DNA of 64,000 bases, from NCBI RefSeq assembly GCF_002847285.1, contig NZ_CP025407.1:4620501-4684500 (forward strand), written 5' to 3'. Below, one piece after another: positions 34,559 to 44,000 of this stretch. The notes below the pieces were generated by a model that saw nothing but the letters and a program-made list of their open reading frames with translations, searched no databases and had not been told where the DNA came from. The translations under genes were made by a program, and so were the position numbers. Every line of letters begins with the position of its first letter. The first letter of the stretch is position 1. The stretch comes from Streptomyces sp. CMB-StM0423 (GTDB taxonomy: Bacteria; Actinomycetota; Actinomycetes; Streptomycetales; Streptomycetaceae).

Positions 34559-37500
34559 CGCACGATGACGAGCGTGGAAGCAGAAGAGGCCCGAGTCACC
34601 GCCCCCTGGAAGCCGACTGGGAGTTACTTGCCCTCGACGAACTCGCCGAGTTGGCCTGGCTGCCGGCATCCGGTAACGAGTTCGCCCCCGGCTCAGGGCA
34701 CCGTAAGTCGTGGGACGACCTGATCCTCTACTCGGACCTCCGCGAGGCGATCGAGCGGCTCAACCCCGAGCTGCCCCCGGACGCCGTCCGTGACGCCGTC
34801 GGTGTCGCGGCGACCCCGGAGTCGCAGGACACGTTCGAGGAGAACCGCACCGCCCACGGTTACCTGACCACCGGCATCCGCTCCGTCGTCTACACCGACA
34901 CCTTCGGCGCCGAGCACAACCCGACCGTCCGCCTAGTCGACCTCACCGACCCGGACGGGAACACGTACCGTGCGCTGAACCAGGTCACCGTCGTCGACGG
35001 TGAGAAGCGGCGCCGCTTCGACATCGTTCTGTACGTCAACGGGCTCCCACTCGCCGTGCTGGAACTGAAGCGCGCCGGCGACGAGAGCGCCACGCTTCAG
35101 GATGCGCACGCCCAGGTCGCCCGGTACGTGAAGGAGTTCCCGACCGCCTTCCGTTACAACGCGGTGGTGCTGCTTTCCGACGGCGTCACCGCGAAGTACG
35201 GCACGCCCTTCACCCCGTACGAGCACTTCGCGCCGTGGAACACGGACGAGACCGGGGCCCGCGTCACCCCGTTCGCCGTGGACGACGAAGGAGTGGCCGA
35301 TTCGGGCCAGAACCTGGCGCTGCACGGGCTGTTCACCCAGTCCCGGTTCCTCTCCCTGTGCCGGTCCTTCATCAACCTCGTGCCGTCCAAGCGGATGAAG
35401 CGCATCGCGAAGCCGCACCAGTACTTCGCGGTGACCCGGGCCGCGGAGAAGGTACGCGAAGCGGCAGCCGGGAACGGGAAGGCCGGTGTCGTCTGGCACA
35501 CGCAGGGCTCGGGCAAGTCCGAGGAGATGGTGCTCACCACGGCGATGGTGATGAGCGACCCGGCGCTGCTGAACCCCACCGTGGTCGTCATCACCGACCG
35601 CAACGACCTCGACGATCAGCTGTACTCCACCTTCCTGGAGAGCGAGATCCTCCCGGGTGCGCCCCTCCAGGTCGCGACCCGGGCCAAACTGCGGGAGGAG
35701 CTCGCAGCCAAGCGGACCGGCGGCATCCTCTTCACCACCCTGCAGAAGTTCGGTAAGACCAAGGAGGAGAAGGAGTCGGGGGCCGACCACCCGTTGCTCT
35801 CCGACCGGCGCAACATCGTGGTCGTCGTCGACGAAGCCCACCGCAGCCACTACGACAACCTCGACGGCTACGCCCGCCACCTCCGCGACGCCCTCCCGCA
35901 CGCCACGCTCCTCGCCTTCACCGGAACGCCGATTTCTGAGGCCGACCGCAACACCCGCGAGGTCTTCGGCGGTTACATCGATGTCTACGACCTCAAGAGG
36001 GCCGCCGACGACGGCGCGACGGTCAAGGTCTTCCACGAGGGCCGGGTCATCAAGCTCGCCCTCGGCAAGGACGTCGACCCGACGAAGATCGACGAGGAGG
36101 CCGACCGCATCACCGACGGCCTCGACGACACCGAACGCCGCAGGGTCGAGACGGCCGTCGCCACGATGAATGCCATGTACGGCTTGCCGGCCCGTGTCAG
36201 GGATCTCGCCGAGGATCTGGTGGCGCACTGGGAGCAGCGGCGTGAGCGGATGCGGCCGTTCGTCGGGGTCTCCGATAAAGGCGGGGCGGCGGGCAAGGCG
36301 ATGGTCGTCTGCGCGACCCGTGAGATCTGCGTCAAGGTTTACGACGCCCTCCGCGAATTGCGGCCTGACTGGCACAGCGACGAGCCCGCCAAGGGCGCGA
36401 TGAAGATCGTATTCTCCTCGAACTCCCGCAAGGACGAGGACCACCTGCTCGACCACGCGCTGCCCGACGGCCAGCGCAAGGCGGTCATCAATCGGGCCAA
36501 GGACCCCGACGACGAGCTGGAGCTGCTCATCGTCAACAACATGCTGCTGACCGGCTTCGACGCCCCGCCGGTCCACACCATGTACCTGGACCGTCCGCTC
36601 AAGGGCGCAAACCTGATGCAGGCCCTCGCCCGGGTCAACCGCCGCTTCCGTGGCAAGGAGGACGGTCTTCTCGTCGGCTACGCGCCGCTGACGGAGAACC
36701 TGCAGAAGGCCATCGCCGAGTACACGGACGCCGACCAGGAGGACCGCACCCTCGGCCAGGACCTCGACCGTGCACTGGACGAACTGCGCAACGAGTATGA
36801 CATCCTCAGCGACATCCTGCGCGGCTTCAACTGGCGTGCGCGTCTTGAACAGCCGACAGCGAAGGCGTTCGTCAACGCCGCCGGCAGGGCCGCCGAGTAC
36901 CTCCGGAACCCGCGTACTCCCGGCAACGACCCGGAGAAGCTCGACGACCCGCGCCAGACCGTCGGCCGGCGTTTCCGCGACCACTCCCACCGCCTGGAGC
37001 GCTTCTACGCTCTGTCCGCCAGTGCCACGAACATCGGCGAGCGTTTCCCGGACCACCCGACCTGGCGCCGGGACATCCAGTTCTTCGTCGAGGTCCGCGC
37101 CTACATGGCCAAGCTCGACGCAGCGGAGCGCGAGGCGCGCGGCCTGCCCGTAGCCCGCGATGTTGAGCTGTACCTCGCCCAGCTGACCTCCTCTGTGGTC
37201 GAGACCGGGGGGATATCGGACCTGTTCGCCGAGGCCGGCCTGGAGATGGCCGACCTTACGCACCTCAACGACGCACTCGTCGCCAAGCTCCAGGGCAGCG
37301 ACACTCCGCATCTCGCGGCGGAGGCACTGCGGCGGCTCATCGAGCAGAAGATGCGTGAGGTCACGCGTCACAACATCGTCCGCCGTACGGCCTTCTCCGA
37401 CCGCCTGCAGGACCTCATGATTCGGTACACGCGGCAGCAGTACACGAGCGCCGAACTCATCGCCAAGCTGGTCGAGATGGCGAAGGAGGTGGTCGAGGAT

Positions 37501-37833
37501 GCCAGGCGCGGCGAGAAGTTCGAGCCGCCGCTGAACTGGCGCGAGCTCGCCTTCTACGACGCTGTGGCCGAGCACAGCACGGCGCAGGAACTCATGGGCG
37601 ACGAGATCCTGGCGAGCATCGCCCGCGATCTCGTCGCGGAGGTCCAGAAGAAGCTCAAGCCGGACTGGATTGCCCGAGAGCCGGTCCGCGCTGGTCTCCG
37701 TAGCGCCATCAAGCGCTTGCTGGCTCGCCACGGCTACCCGCCGGACCGTCGTGCGGAGGCGGTGAACCTGGTCCTGAAGCAGATGGAGCACTTTGCCGAC
37801 GAGTGGGCCACCACTGGTATGCCGGACAGCTGA
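34555..37833 (+). CDS. Type I restriction endonuclease subunit
   Basis: This is a 1,092-residue HsdR. An N-terminal PD-(D/E)xK nuclease domain has D156 and E170-L-K172 (FDIVLYVNGLPLAVLELKR). The SF2 translocase follows, with Walker A TQGSGKS (316-322), the DEAH box VVDEAHRSH (near 425) and motif III TGTPI. A helical C-terminal domain for contact with the methylase follows. It translocates and cuts unmodified DNA as part of R2M2S1. All motifs are intact, so the system should be active. The ATG overlaps the hsdS stop. Confidence 0.95.
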   Translation: MTHDDERGSRRGPSHRPLEADWELLALDELAELAWLPASGNEFAPGSGHRKSWDDLILYSDLREAIERLNPELPPDAVRDAVGVAATPESQDTFEENRTAHGYLTTGIRSVVYTDTFGAEHNPTVRLVDLTDPDGNTYRALNQVTVVDGEKRRRFDIVLYVNGLPLAVLELKRAGDESATLQDAHAQVARYVKEFPTAFRYNAVVLLSDGVTAKYGTPFTPYEHFAPWNTDETGARVTPFAVDDEGVADSGQNLALHGLFTQSRFLSLCRSFINLVPSKRMKRIAKPHQYFAVTRAAEKVREAAAGNGKAGVVWHTQGSGKSEEMVLTTAMVMSDPALLNPTVVVITDRNDLDDQLYSTFLESEILPGAPLQVATRAKLREELAAKRTGGILFTTLQKFGKTKEEKESGADHPLLSDRRNIVVVVDEAHRSHYDNLDGYARHLRDALPHATLLAFTGTPISEADRNTREVFGGYIDVYDLKRAADDGATVKVFHEGRVIKLALGKDVDPTKIDEEADRITDGLDDTERRRVETAVATMNAMYGLPARVRDLAEDLVAHWEQRRERMRPFVGVSDKGGAAGKAMVVCATREICVKVYDALRELRPDWHSDEPAKGAMKIVFSSNSRKDEDHLLDHALPDGQRKAVINRAKDPDDELELLIVNNMLLTGFDAPPVHTMYLDRPLKGANLMQALARVNRRFRGKEDGLLVGYAPLTENLQKAIAEYTDADQEDRTLGQDLDRALDELRNEYDILSDILRGFNWRARLEQPTAKAFVNAAGRAAEYLRNPRTPGNDPEKLDDPRQTVGRRFRDHSHRLERFYALSASATNIGERFPDHPTWRRDIQFFVEVRAYMAKLDAAEREARGLPVARDVELYLAQLTSSVVETGGISDLFAEAGLEMADLTHLNDALVAKLQGSDTPHLAAEALRRLIEQKMREVTRHNIVRRTAFSDRLQDLMIRYTRQQYTSAELIAKLVEMAKEVVEDARRGEKFEPPLNWRELAFYDAVAEHSTAQELMGDEILASIARDLVAEVQKKLKPDWIAREPVRAGLRSAIKRLLARHGYPPDRRAEAVNLVLKQMEHFADEWATTGMPDS

Positions 37834-37989
37834 GCCCGAGCGACCACGTCGGCGCAGGAATAGTCCACCCACGTCCCGACCGGGTCGAGGGTGGAGGTCT
37901 CCCGTCTTCGGAAGACTTCCACTCCGGTCGGCGATCACTCTGCGAACACCAACGACCTTCGACGCGAGTAGCCACTGCTGGAGCGGACC

Positions 37990-39246
37990 ATGGGCAACGA
38001 GATTCAGCTGATAGGCGACGGGGATGGGCTGACAGTCATTGGGAGCGCGATGGATGTCGAAAACTTCCTCGCTTCGGAGGGACTGCCGTCCAAGAGCCTC
38101 GGACCGCGGTGGTACAAGTCCGTCTTCGCCACGGGCGCGGCAGTCGCCGATGCAGGTTCGGAGATCGCCGCCAATTCCGCTCACTGGGTGAAGCTGACCC
38201 CGAAGTCGGCGTTGCTCCTCAAGAAGTATGGCCTGAGGGAGAGCGCGAAGACGGGGCTCAGCACGGGTGTGCTAAAGGGGGGGAAGGGGCAAATCAAGGG
38301 GTTCGTCGAGTTCGCGCACGCGCCCCGATCGCTCCTGTCCAACCCGGCGACTCTTGCCAACGCCGGGAAGTTCATGGCGCAAGTCGCGATGCAGCAGACC
38401 ATGGACGAGATCACTGACTATCTTGCCGCGATCGACAAGAAGGTCGACGACGTACTGCGAGCGCAGAAGGACACTGCTTTGGCCCGTATGATCGGAGTGG
38501 GCTTCGTGATCGAGGAGGCCATGACCCTCCGAGAGAAGCGGGGGAGAGTCGACGAGGTCACTTGGTCGAAGGTGCACGCCGCGCCGGCTGCGATTGCGGA
38601 GACGCAGGCGTACGCGCTGCGTCAACTCGACGCGCTCGCGGATAATATGGAGCGTCAGACCAAGATCGGCGATCTCGCCAAGACGGTCAAGGAGGCTGAG
38701 GGCATCGTTCGAGAATGGCTCGCGGTTCTGGCTCGCTGTTTCCAGTTGCAGGACGCTATCGCTGTACTCGAACTCGATAGGGTGCTGGACGCGTCCCCCG
38801 ATGAGCTCAACGGGCATCGCCTCGGCCTGAAGGTCGCTCGCAAGGACCGGCTGGAGCACATCTCGCGGAGCACTGAAACTCTGCTCGCCAGAATGAACGC
38901 CGCTGCTGGCGTAGCCAACGCCAAGGTGTTGCTGCACCCGAACACGTCCCCGGCTGTGGTCCAGTCGAGCAACCGGGTCGCGGCCGGCGTCTATGACTTT
39001 CACGTGCGGATCGGAATCGAGTCCGGTAGCGACTCATCTGAGGCGCGGCGATGGACGGACGCTGCCGTGGAGGTGAGGGATAAAGCTCTAGCAAAGGGAG
39101 TAAGAGGTGCTGGTGCTGCCCGTAGCCTGGGCAGTGAGACTCTCGACCGGGCCAACTCGGTGAAGGACAGGCTCTCCAGCGGTGTTGCCGAGCGAGCGCG
39201 CCGTCTGCGCGGGACAGATGAGCAAGGTGAGAAGAATACTGAGTGA
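37990..39246 (+). CDS. Uncharacterised 418-residue protein downstream of hsdR
   Basis: It starts at ATG with GGAG 5 bp upstream, 156 bp after hsdR. The N-terminus has a short Gly/Asp motif (IGDGDGLTVIG), then about 90 residues that look weakly hydrophobic. A long charged helical region (about 130-300) follows, likely coiled coil, and the tail is polar. No enzyme motif is seen. Proteins of this general form occur beside actinobacterial type I systems. It may be a regulator or an abortive-infection-type companion; the function is unknown. Confidence 0.6.
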   Translation: MGNEIQLIGDGDGLTVIGSAMDVENFLASEGLPSKSLGPRWYKSVFATGAAVADAGSEIAANSAHWVKLTPKSALLLKKYGLRESAKTGLSTGVLKGGKGQIKGFVEFAHAPRSLLSNPATLANAGKFMAQVAMQQTMDEITDYLAAIDKKVDDVLRAQKDTALARMIGVGFVIEEAMTLREKRGRVDEVTWSKVHAAPAAIAETQAYALRQLDALADNMERQTKIGDLAKTVKEAEGIVREWLAVLARCFQLQDAIAVLELDRVLDASPDELNGHRLGLKVARKDRLEHISRSTETLLARMNAAAGVANAKVLLHPNTSPAVVQSSNRVAAGVYDFHVRIGIESGSDSSEARRWTDAAVEVRDKALAKGVRGAGAARSLGSETLDRANSVKDRLSSGVAERARRLRGTDEQGEKNTE

Positions 39247-39312
39247 GCGCTGACCCTTCTGGTATGCCAAGGAGGCTGACGCTCCCTCCTGTCGGCCCCG
39301 TATCCGACGGGT

Positions 39313-39753
39313 CTAACGTGGCCAGTAGGGCGGAGGTGAGACCGACGGGTTCAGACGCTTGAAGCGGTGCTTGCTCACGGGGTTCAAGCCCTTGATGTGA
39401 ATCAGCTGCTGTGTGTCTGCTTCGTTGAGTTCGCCGACGATCAATGGCATGGCTGCTACCACCGCGCCCATAGCCAGGCCCAGACCGGCCATGCCCCGGT
39501 GCGCCTGGCTGAAGCGGATGTGGTGCATGCCTGACTTCTTGATGGCCTCCGTCTCCGACGGGTCATCCAACTGCCGGGCGTCTTTCGTCAGGAAGACATC
39601 GAAGCCCTTCCTCGCGGCATCGGGGAGAAGGGCGAGATCCTTCTTTCCTGCCCATTTGATCTCGCCGACGTGCTTGACCTCATGTCCGGGCAGGAGCCGC
39701 CTGAGCATCTCCAACACCTGGACGGGGACATTCTCGTCGATGAGGATCCGCAT
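39313..39753 (-). CDS. DUF5615 PIN-like toxin
   Basis: This is a 146-residue protein opening with MRILIDENVPVQVLEML, the first beta strand and Asp of a PIN-like fold, followed by VFLTKDARQLDD with a second acidic cluster. DUF5615 proteins are PIN-like nucleases paired with DUF433 antitoxins. It directly follows the DUF433 gene (TGATG overlap), which supports a toxin-antitoxin pair. The length is a little above the family norm because of a polar C-terminal tail. Confidence 0.75.
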   Translation of the reverse strand: MRILIDENVPVQVLEMLRRLLPGHEVKHVGEIKWAGKKDLALLPDAARKGFDVFLTKDARQLDDPSETEAIKKSGMHHIRFSQAHRGMAGLGLAMGAVVAAMPLIVGELNEADTQQLIHIKGLNPVSKHRFKRLNPSVSPPPYWPR

Positions 39754-40388
39754 CAGGCAGAGCGCGCTCCCGTGCTGTAGCTGTCCACGTAGAGCGCGAA
39801 GGAAGCAGCGTCACGTGCTGCGTCTGCGGTGACGCCGGGGTAGTAGTCGGCGATCTTTTCTGGGGGGATGCCGTCCTCGATCAGCTCCGCGACGGTGTCG
39901 AAAGGGGTTCTCGTGCCCGTGATCACGGGCTGTCCGCCCTGGGTCTCGGGGTCGACAGTGACGTGCTGCTTCGGCTGGAGCAGGTGAGGGACGACGACGC
40001 CAGCTCTGGGAGCGAACTCCTGGAGGATGTCAGCCATGGTGGCAATCACCCGTTGGCCAGGACGCTTCACAAGATCGGTGCCGTGGTCATCGTGGCCGAC
40101 GAGGACGATTGAGTCACCCTCGGTCACTAGGGAGTAACTGGATAGGTGCTCGACCTCACCGATCTTTTTCAGGGTGGCCAGGGCTATGCGGATTTTCTGG
40201 AGCGACACGTCCTGGCGAAGGTGTGCGAACGCGCGCAGCGCGAGTACGTCGCGGAAGGAGTACAGGGCCGGCCTGGCTGCCAGCTCGGGCTGGAGGATCG
40301 GCCCGTTGCCACGGTCCTGCCTCCACGTGCGAAGTTGTCCGACAGTCGCTCCCGAGAGGGCGGCAGCCATGCGGGTCGAGTACGCCAT
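39753..40388 (-). CDS. DUF433 antitoxin with MerR-like DNA-binding domain
   Basis: This is a 211-residue protein. An N-terminal MerR-like helix-turn-helix (MAAALSGATVGQLRTWRQDRG, then YSFRDVLALRAFAHLRQDVSLQKIRIAL) is joined to a C-terminal DUF433 domain with GGQPVITGTRTPFDTVAELIEDGIPPEKIADYYPGVT. Such proteins repress their own promoter and bind the DUF5615 toxin. GGGAGG precedes the ATG. It is the last gene before the right attachment site, and such modules often stabilise mobile elements. Confidence 0.8.
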   Translation of the reverse strand: MAYSTRMAAALSGATVGQLRTWRQDRGNGPILQPELAARPALYSFRDVLALRAFAHLRQDVSLQKIRIALATLKKIGEVEHLSSYSLVTEGDSIVLVGHDDHGTDLVKRPGQRVIATMADILQEFAPRAGVVVPHLLQPKQHVTVDPETQGGQPVITGTRTPFDTVAELIEDGIPPEKIADYYPGVTADAARDAASFALYVDSYSTGARSA

Positions 40389-40655
40389 CTGCTGCCTCCC
40401 ATCCTGGTTGCGTGCTGCGGGATTCCATCATCCCAGTTGCCCGAGCAGGAACGCTACAGAACGACGAGGGCCCAGATGCTCCAGATCCTCTGTGACGAAG
40501 CGGTGAAACGCTCCGGCTGCGTGAGCCGTGCGTGAGCGGACAGCCCGGCAGGGGTCGGACCGGACGAGCACGTGCCTCTCCGCTGCGCGGCGCTGACCAG
40601 CTAAAAGAGGATCCAGTGCCACGGCTCGGCATCCATCGTCACGATCTTGCAGGCC

Positions 40656-40700
40656 CTCGTAATGCGTAGGTCAAGGGTTCGATTCCCTTAGGCGGCTCCA
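40656..40700 (+). other. Right attachment site: 3' half of tRNA-Thr(CGT)
   Basis: The sequence from CTCGTAATGCG to GGCGGCTCCA covers the anticodon loop (anticodon CGT), variable region, T arm (AAGGG, loop, CCCTT) and acceptor strand plus CCA of a tRNA-Thr. The 5' part is missing: the bases before the anticodon loop do not pair with TGCG. A 3' tRNA fragment beginning at the anticodon loop is the usual crossover copy left by tyrosine-recombinase integration. The intact gene should be at the other end of the element. Confidence 0.85.
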
Positions 40701-40704
40701 CTGG

Positions 40705-40735
40705 ACCCCAGCTCAGAATCTCTCTGAGCTGGGGT
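40705..40735 (+). terminator. tRNA-Thr terminator, separated from its gene
   Basis: ACCCCAGCTCAGA (40705-40717) pairs perfectly with TCTGAGCTGGGGT (40723-40735) around a 5-base loop, followed by TTT. It lies 4 bp after the tRNA 3' end and is the chromosomal terminator that served the tRNA gene before insertion. Confidence 0.8.
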
Positions 40736-40825
40736 TTCGCGTTGGGCGGAGGCGCTGCCCGGTGAGTGGGGGCAAGGGAGAGGCCCCGGACGGGGGGGTC
40801 CGGGGCCTCTGGGGGTCCTGGTGGG

Positions 40826-41953
40826 TTACTTCAGGACGTTGAGGAAGTTCGTGGCGTCGTCGACGAAGTACACCGCGTCGCGGTCCAGGTCCACCGCCAG
40901 GCCGAACAGTGCGCCCGCGCCGGGCGGGGAGCCGCTGTTGTCGAGTTGCCGGAATGCGATCTGGAGGCCCCTCGGGGTGGTCTCGACGATGTTGCCGTCG
41001 CCGCCGTTGGTCGTCAGGATGTTGCCGTTGGGGGCGATGGCCAGGCCCAGGGGGCCGTTGAGGAAGCCGTCGCTGGTGACGACCCTGCCGGTGCCGGCGC
41101 TGGAGTGCCGGGACAGGGCGTGGGGGATGACGGTGATCCGGTTCTTGACCGTGTCCGCGACGTAGAGCGAGCCGTTCTTGGCGAGGCCGACGCCCGTCGG
41201 GCCGATCACCAGGGCGGCGGGGTCGGTCTTCTGGGCGAAGCCCGAGCCGATCGTGGTGGTCTTCACGCGGTGCGGCGGCTGCTTGCCGTGGTGCTTGAGG
41301 GTGATGCGCAGGACGGTGCCCTCGTCCACTTCGTTGCCGCCGCCCGCCACGGTGCCGTTGAGCACGTTGGTGACGAACAGGTCGGTGCGCTTGCCGTGGC
41401 TCGCGGCGGTCATGTCCCACGGGCCGTTGATGCCGTCGCCGGCGATCGTCTTGCGGACCTTGCCGTGGTTGTCGAGTACCAGCAGGCAGCCTGCGCTGGC
41501 GGTGTCGGAGGTGCCGTCGGCGGTGGGCAGGCTGCCGACGACCACCCAGCCGCCGGGCAGGATGCTCAGGGCGGTGGTGAGACCCACGCCGCCGGGGCAG
41601 GGGCCGGGCAGGTTGTCCGGGTCGATCTGGGCGAACAGCCTGGCGTTGCCCCGCGGGCTGATCTGGACCAGGGTGGTGCCCGTGCCCTGCTGGTTCTGGC
41701 TGTTGTTGAAGTTGCTGACCAGCACGTTGCCGCGGCGGAGTTTCCCGCTGTCGCGCGGGACCACGGCCGTGCCGTACGGGTTCACGTCGCCGTTCGCGGG
41801 GACCGTGGAGGCGACCGGGCGGACGGTGTGCAGCCGGCCGAGGAACGACCCGTGGGCCGGGGCGGCGCCTGCCGCAGCCGTTGTCGAGATGGCCACGGCG
41901 GCTGCCAGCGCGGCCAGCCTCCGTGTCCATGGTGACAGAATGTTAATTCTCAT
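40826..41953 (-). CDS. Secreted beta-propeller (NHL-like) protein
   Basis: This is a 375-residue protein. A signal peptide (RR near residue 12, then LAALAAAVAISTTAAAGAAPA) precedes repeated blade-like motifs: PYGTAVVP, GPWDMTA, GPTGVGLAKNGSLYVADT, GPLGLAIAPNGNILTTNGGDGNIVE. These resemble NHL or SMP-30-like propellers. Its role is unknown; extracellular binding or hydrolysis are both possible. The ATG at 41953 was chosen because the signal sequence begins there. No strong ribosome binding site is visible. It is the first chromosomal gene after the attachment site. Confidence 0.7.
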   Translation of the reverse strand: MRINILSPWTRRLAALAAAVAISTTAAAGAAPAHGSFLGRLHTVRPVASTVPANGDVNPYGTAVVPRDSGKLRRGNVLVSNFNNSQNQQGTGTTLVQISPRGNARLFAQIDPDNLPGPCPGGVGLTTALSILPGGWVVVGSLPTADGTSDTASAGCLLVLDNHGKVRKTIAGDGINGPWDMTAASHGKRTDLFVTNVLNGTVAGGGNEVDEGTVLRITLKHHGKQPPHRVKTTTIGSGFAQKTDPAALVIGPTGVGLAKNGSLYVADTVKNRITVIPHALSRHSSAGTGRVVTSDGFLNGPLGLAIAPNGNILTTNGGDGNIVETTPRGLQIAFRQLDNSGSPPGAGALFGLAVDLDRDAVYFVDDATNFLNVLK

Positions 41954-42043
41954 GTGCACAAAGTTAAGAGTGGTGGTGCAATCGGTGCGTACGGCCACGC
42001 GTTGCCCTCGGGTTATTTCGCCCGGACGGTGCACCCCTCGTGC

Positions 42044-43090
42044 TCAGGCGAGGAGCCGGGCGAGCCGGGCCATCTCCGTGGGCGCGTCGATTACCGGCTG
42101 GATGAGGAGTTCGTCGATGCCCGCCCGTTCCAGGGCCGTGATGCGGGTGAGGAGGTCGTCGCGGGTGCCGACGAGGGCCAGGGCGTTCATCAGCGAGGGC
42201 AGGATCAGGTCCCGGTCCCGCGGTGCGATGCGGCTGAGGTAGCCGGGGTAGATCTTGGTGTACCGGTCAGGTGCGGTGGCGGTGGTGCCGCGGCGGTGCA
42301 GGAGGCGGCGTACCGCCTCGCGTTCGTCGGGGCCGAGGTGTGCGATGACGGCCGGGGTGTCGGCGGCGAAGGCCAGCAGTGACATGACGAGATGGCCGGT
42401 CGCGTCCCTGGCCGCGTCGCCGGTGACGTCCTCGTCCTCGTCGAGTACGTGGAGCGCCGTGATCAGGTAGGAGTCCCCGGAGGGGTCCGTAGCGGGGGCG
42501 GCGGCCCGGCGGCGGGCGGTGTGCAGTGCCTGCCAGGCGGCGGGGTCGAGCAGGCCGAAGGAGATGAGGCCGGTGCCGCGGCGGCCGGCGACGGCGGCTG
42601 CCTTCGGGCCGCGTAACGCGGCCACGACGAACTCGATCGGGTCGGCGGTGTTCACGTGCGCCCCGGTGTGCAGGAAGCGGACCTCGCCGGCCCGGTCCCC
42701 TTCGCGGTACGCGGCCGGGCGTCCGGCGCACAGGTCCTGCAGCGCGGTGACGAAGTCCTCCAGCTCGGCCGCCTTGGCCGGCGGCATGCCCAGGGTGCGC
42801 CGGGCGGTGTTCCCGGTGCCGGCGCCGCAGATGATCCGGCCCGGCGCCAGGGCGTTGAGGCTGGCGAACGCGCTCGCCGCGGCCGGGGCGGAGCGCAGCG
42901 CCGGCGAGGTCACGCCGATACCGAGCCTGATGCGGCGGGTTGCCTGCGCGCAGAGGCTCAAGGCGACGAAGGGGTCCCCGTGGACCATCGGGGTGTCGTA
43001 GACCCAGAAGCTGTCCAGGCCCAGCTCCTCGGCCCGTACGGCGAGATCCGCCACCCCGGGGTGCGCGGCGACCACGACTCCTGCACGCAT
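42044..43090 (-). CDS. LLM-class flavin-dependent oxidoreductase
   Basis: This 348-residue protein has the luciferase-like monooxygenase TIM barrel: LAVRAEELGLDSFWVYDTP, then RIRLGIGVTSP and GRIICGAGTGNTARRTLG. Many actinobacterial members use F420 rather than FMN. The substrate is unknown. It starts at ATG 43090 and lies downstream of the frameshifted membrane gene on the same strand. Confidence 0.8.
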   Translation of the reverse strand: MRAGVVVAAHPGVADLAVRAEELGLDSFWVYDTPMVHGDPFVALSLCAQATRRIRLGIGVTSPALRSAPAAASAFASLNALAPGRIICGAGTGNTARRTLGMPPAKAAELEDFVTALQDLCAGRPAAYREGDRAGEVRFLHTGAHVNTADPIEFVVAALRGPKAAAVAGRRGTGLISFGLLDPAAWQALHTARRRAAAPATDPSGDSYLITALHVLDEDEDVTGDAARDATGHLVMSLLAFAADTPAVIAHLGPDEREAVRRLLHRRGTTATAPDRYTKIYPGYLSRIAPRDRDLILPSLMNALALVGTRDDLLTRITALERAGIDELLIQPVIDAPTEMARLARLLA

Positions 43091-43129
43091 CCGGCCTCCC
43101 GGCCACGAGGATCCGAACCGGACTGGTTC

Positions 43130-44000
43130 CTACCCGCGGGCCCGTAGATGCATTGCCGGGGTGCGCACCGGCCAGCGTTTCCAGACCACCACGTGCAGGA
43201 TCACCGCGGTGCTCAGGGCGTTCAGCATGACGTGCGTCGTCCAGCTCCATTCGCGCGGCTGCGGGACGGCGAGGGCATGGGCGAGCTTCGGCAGCAGCCG
43301 GACCAGCAGCACGGTGAGGCCCACCGCGCTCAGCACGGCGAGGGTACGGCCCGGTCCTGGCGTCCACCGGATCGCCGGCCACGCCTCGAAAAGCGTGGAC
43401 ACCAGCAGGACGCAGCCGATGGCGGTGCCGGCGGTCGCGGTGATCCGGGCTCCCGGCCAGCCGAGGACGTGGCCGGTGAGCAGGTAGCCGGCCCAGCCGC
43501 ACGCGACCACGACGACGTTGCCCAGCAGGAGCCGCAGCCACGTCCGGCCGATACGGGCGAACAGCCAGCCGCGCAGCGCGACCCAGAAGAGCATCTGCCA
43601 CGCGCCGATCGATGTGAACCAGGCACCGTAGTCCTCCGCCTCGATCGCGTCGGGGCGCACCACGGCCGCCCAGGCGGTCAGGCCCAGCGCCCAGCAACGT
43701 GCCGGGCCAGTCCGCCCACCAGAACGCGATCATCGCCATGATCGGCAGCGCGAACGTGGTGATCGGTCCGAGGACGACGAGGGAGTGCAGGGCGCCGCCC
43801 GCGGCGGCGGACAGCAGCACGGTGACGGGGACGACGAAGGCCAGCCCGGCCAGGCCGCGTACCGGCTGGTGCCGTCTGGCGTCGGCGAGCGCGGCCGGAC
43901 TCAGCGCGTCCGGCCGGCTGACCGACGGGCGGCCGGCCGGCGGGCGATCGGAGGGGGTGGTGCCGGCGGGTGGTGCGGTCGCCGGTCGTTCAGAGGACAT
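43130..44000 (-). pseudogene. Membrane protein, frameshifted
   Basis: The first frame (ATG 44000) encodes a Pro-rich N-terminus and two transmembrane helices up to IAFWWADWP. The second frame continues WALGLTAWAAVVRPDAIEAEDYGAW through four or more helices to the stop at 43130. They join if one G is removed from the GGG at 43704-43706 (forward strand). The joined product is about 289 residues and looks like an integral membrane protein of unknown function. The shift may be a sequencing error at a short homopolymer. The start overlaps the end of the paoC-like gene by 11 bp. Confidence 0.6.

Larger units (their letters stand above)
1..40700. mobile_element. Integrative (AICE-like) element, right end in window
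   Basis: The stretch behaves as one integrated element. On the left it has excisionase-like, Rep-like (DUF3631), DUF2637, MobC-like and relaxase genes. On the right it ends at a 45-bp duplicate of the 3' half of tRNA-Thr (40,656-40,700). The cargo is typical accessory DNA: STAND NTPase, lanthipeptide, type I restriction, toxin-antitoxin, and decayed genes. No integrase and no FtsK/TraB-type translocase is visible, so these either lie left of position 1 or are absent. If absent, the element would be mobilisable rather than self-transmissible. The left boundary is outside the window, so the element is at least 40.7 kb. It could also be two elements in tandem, but no internal tRNA fragment was seen. 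Confidence 0.75.

Noticed and set aside
34933..38184. 1,083-residue frame antisense to hsdR
   Set aside because: It is a high-G+C shadow of the intact hsdR gene. The hsdR frame has all catalytic motifs.
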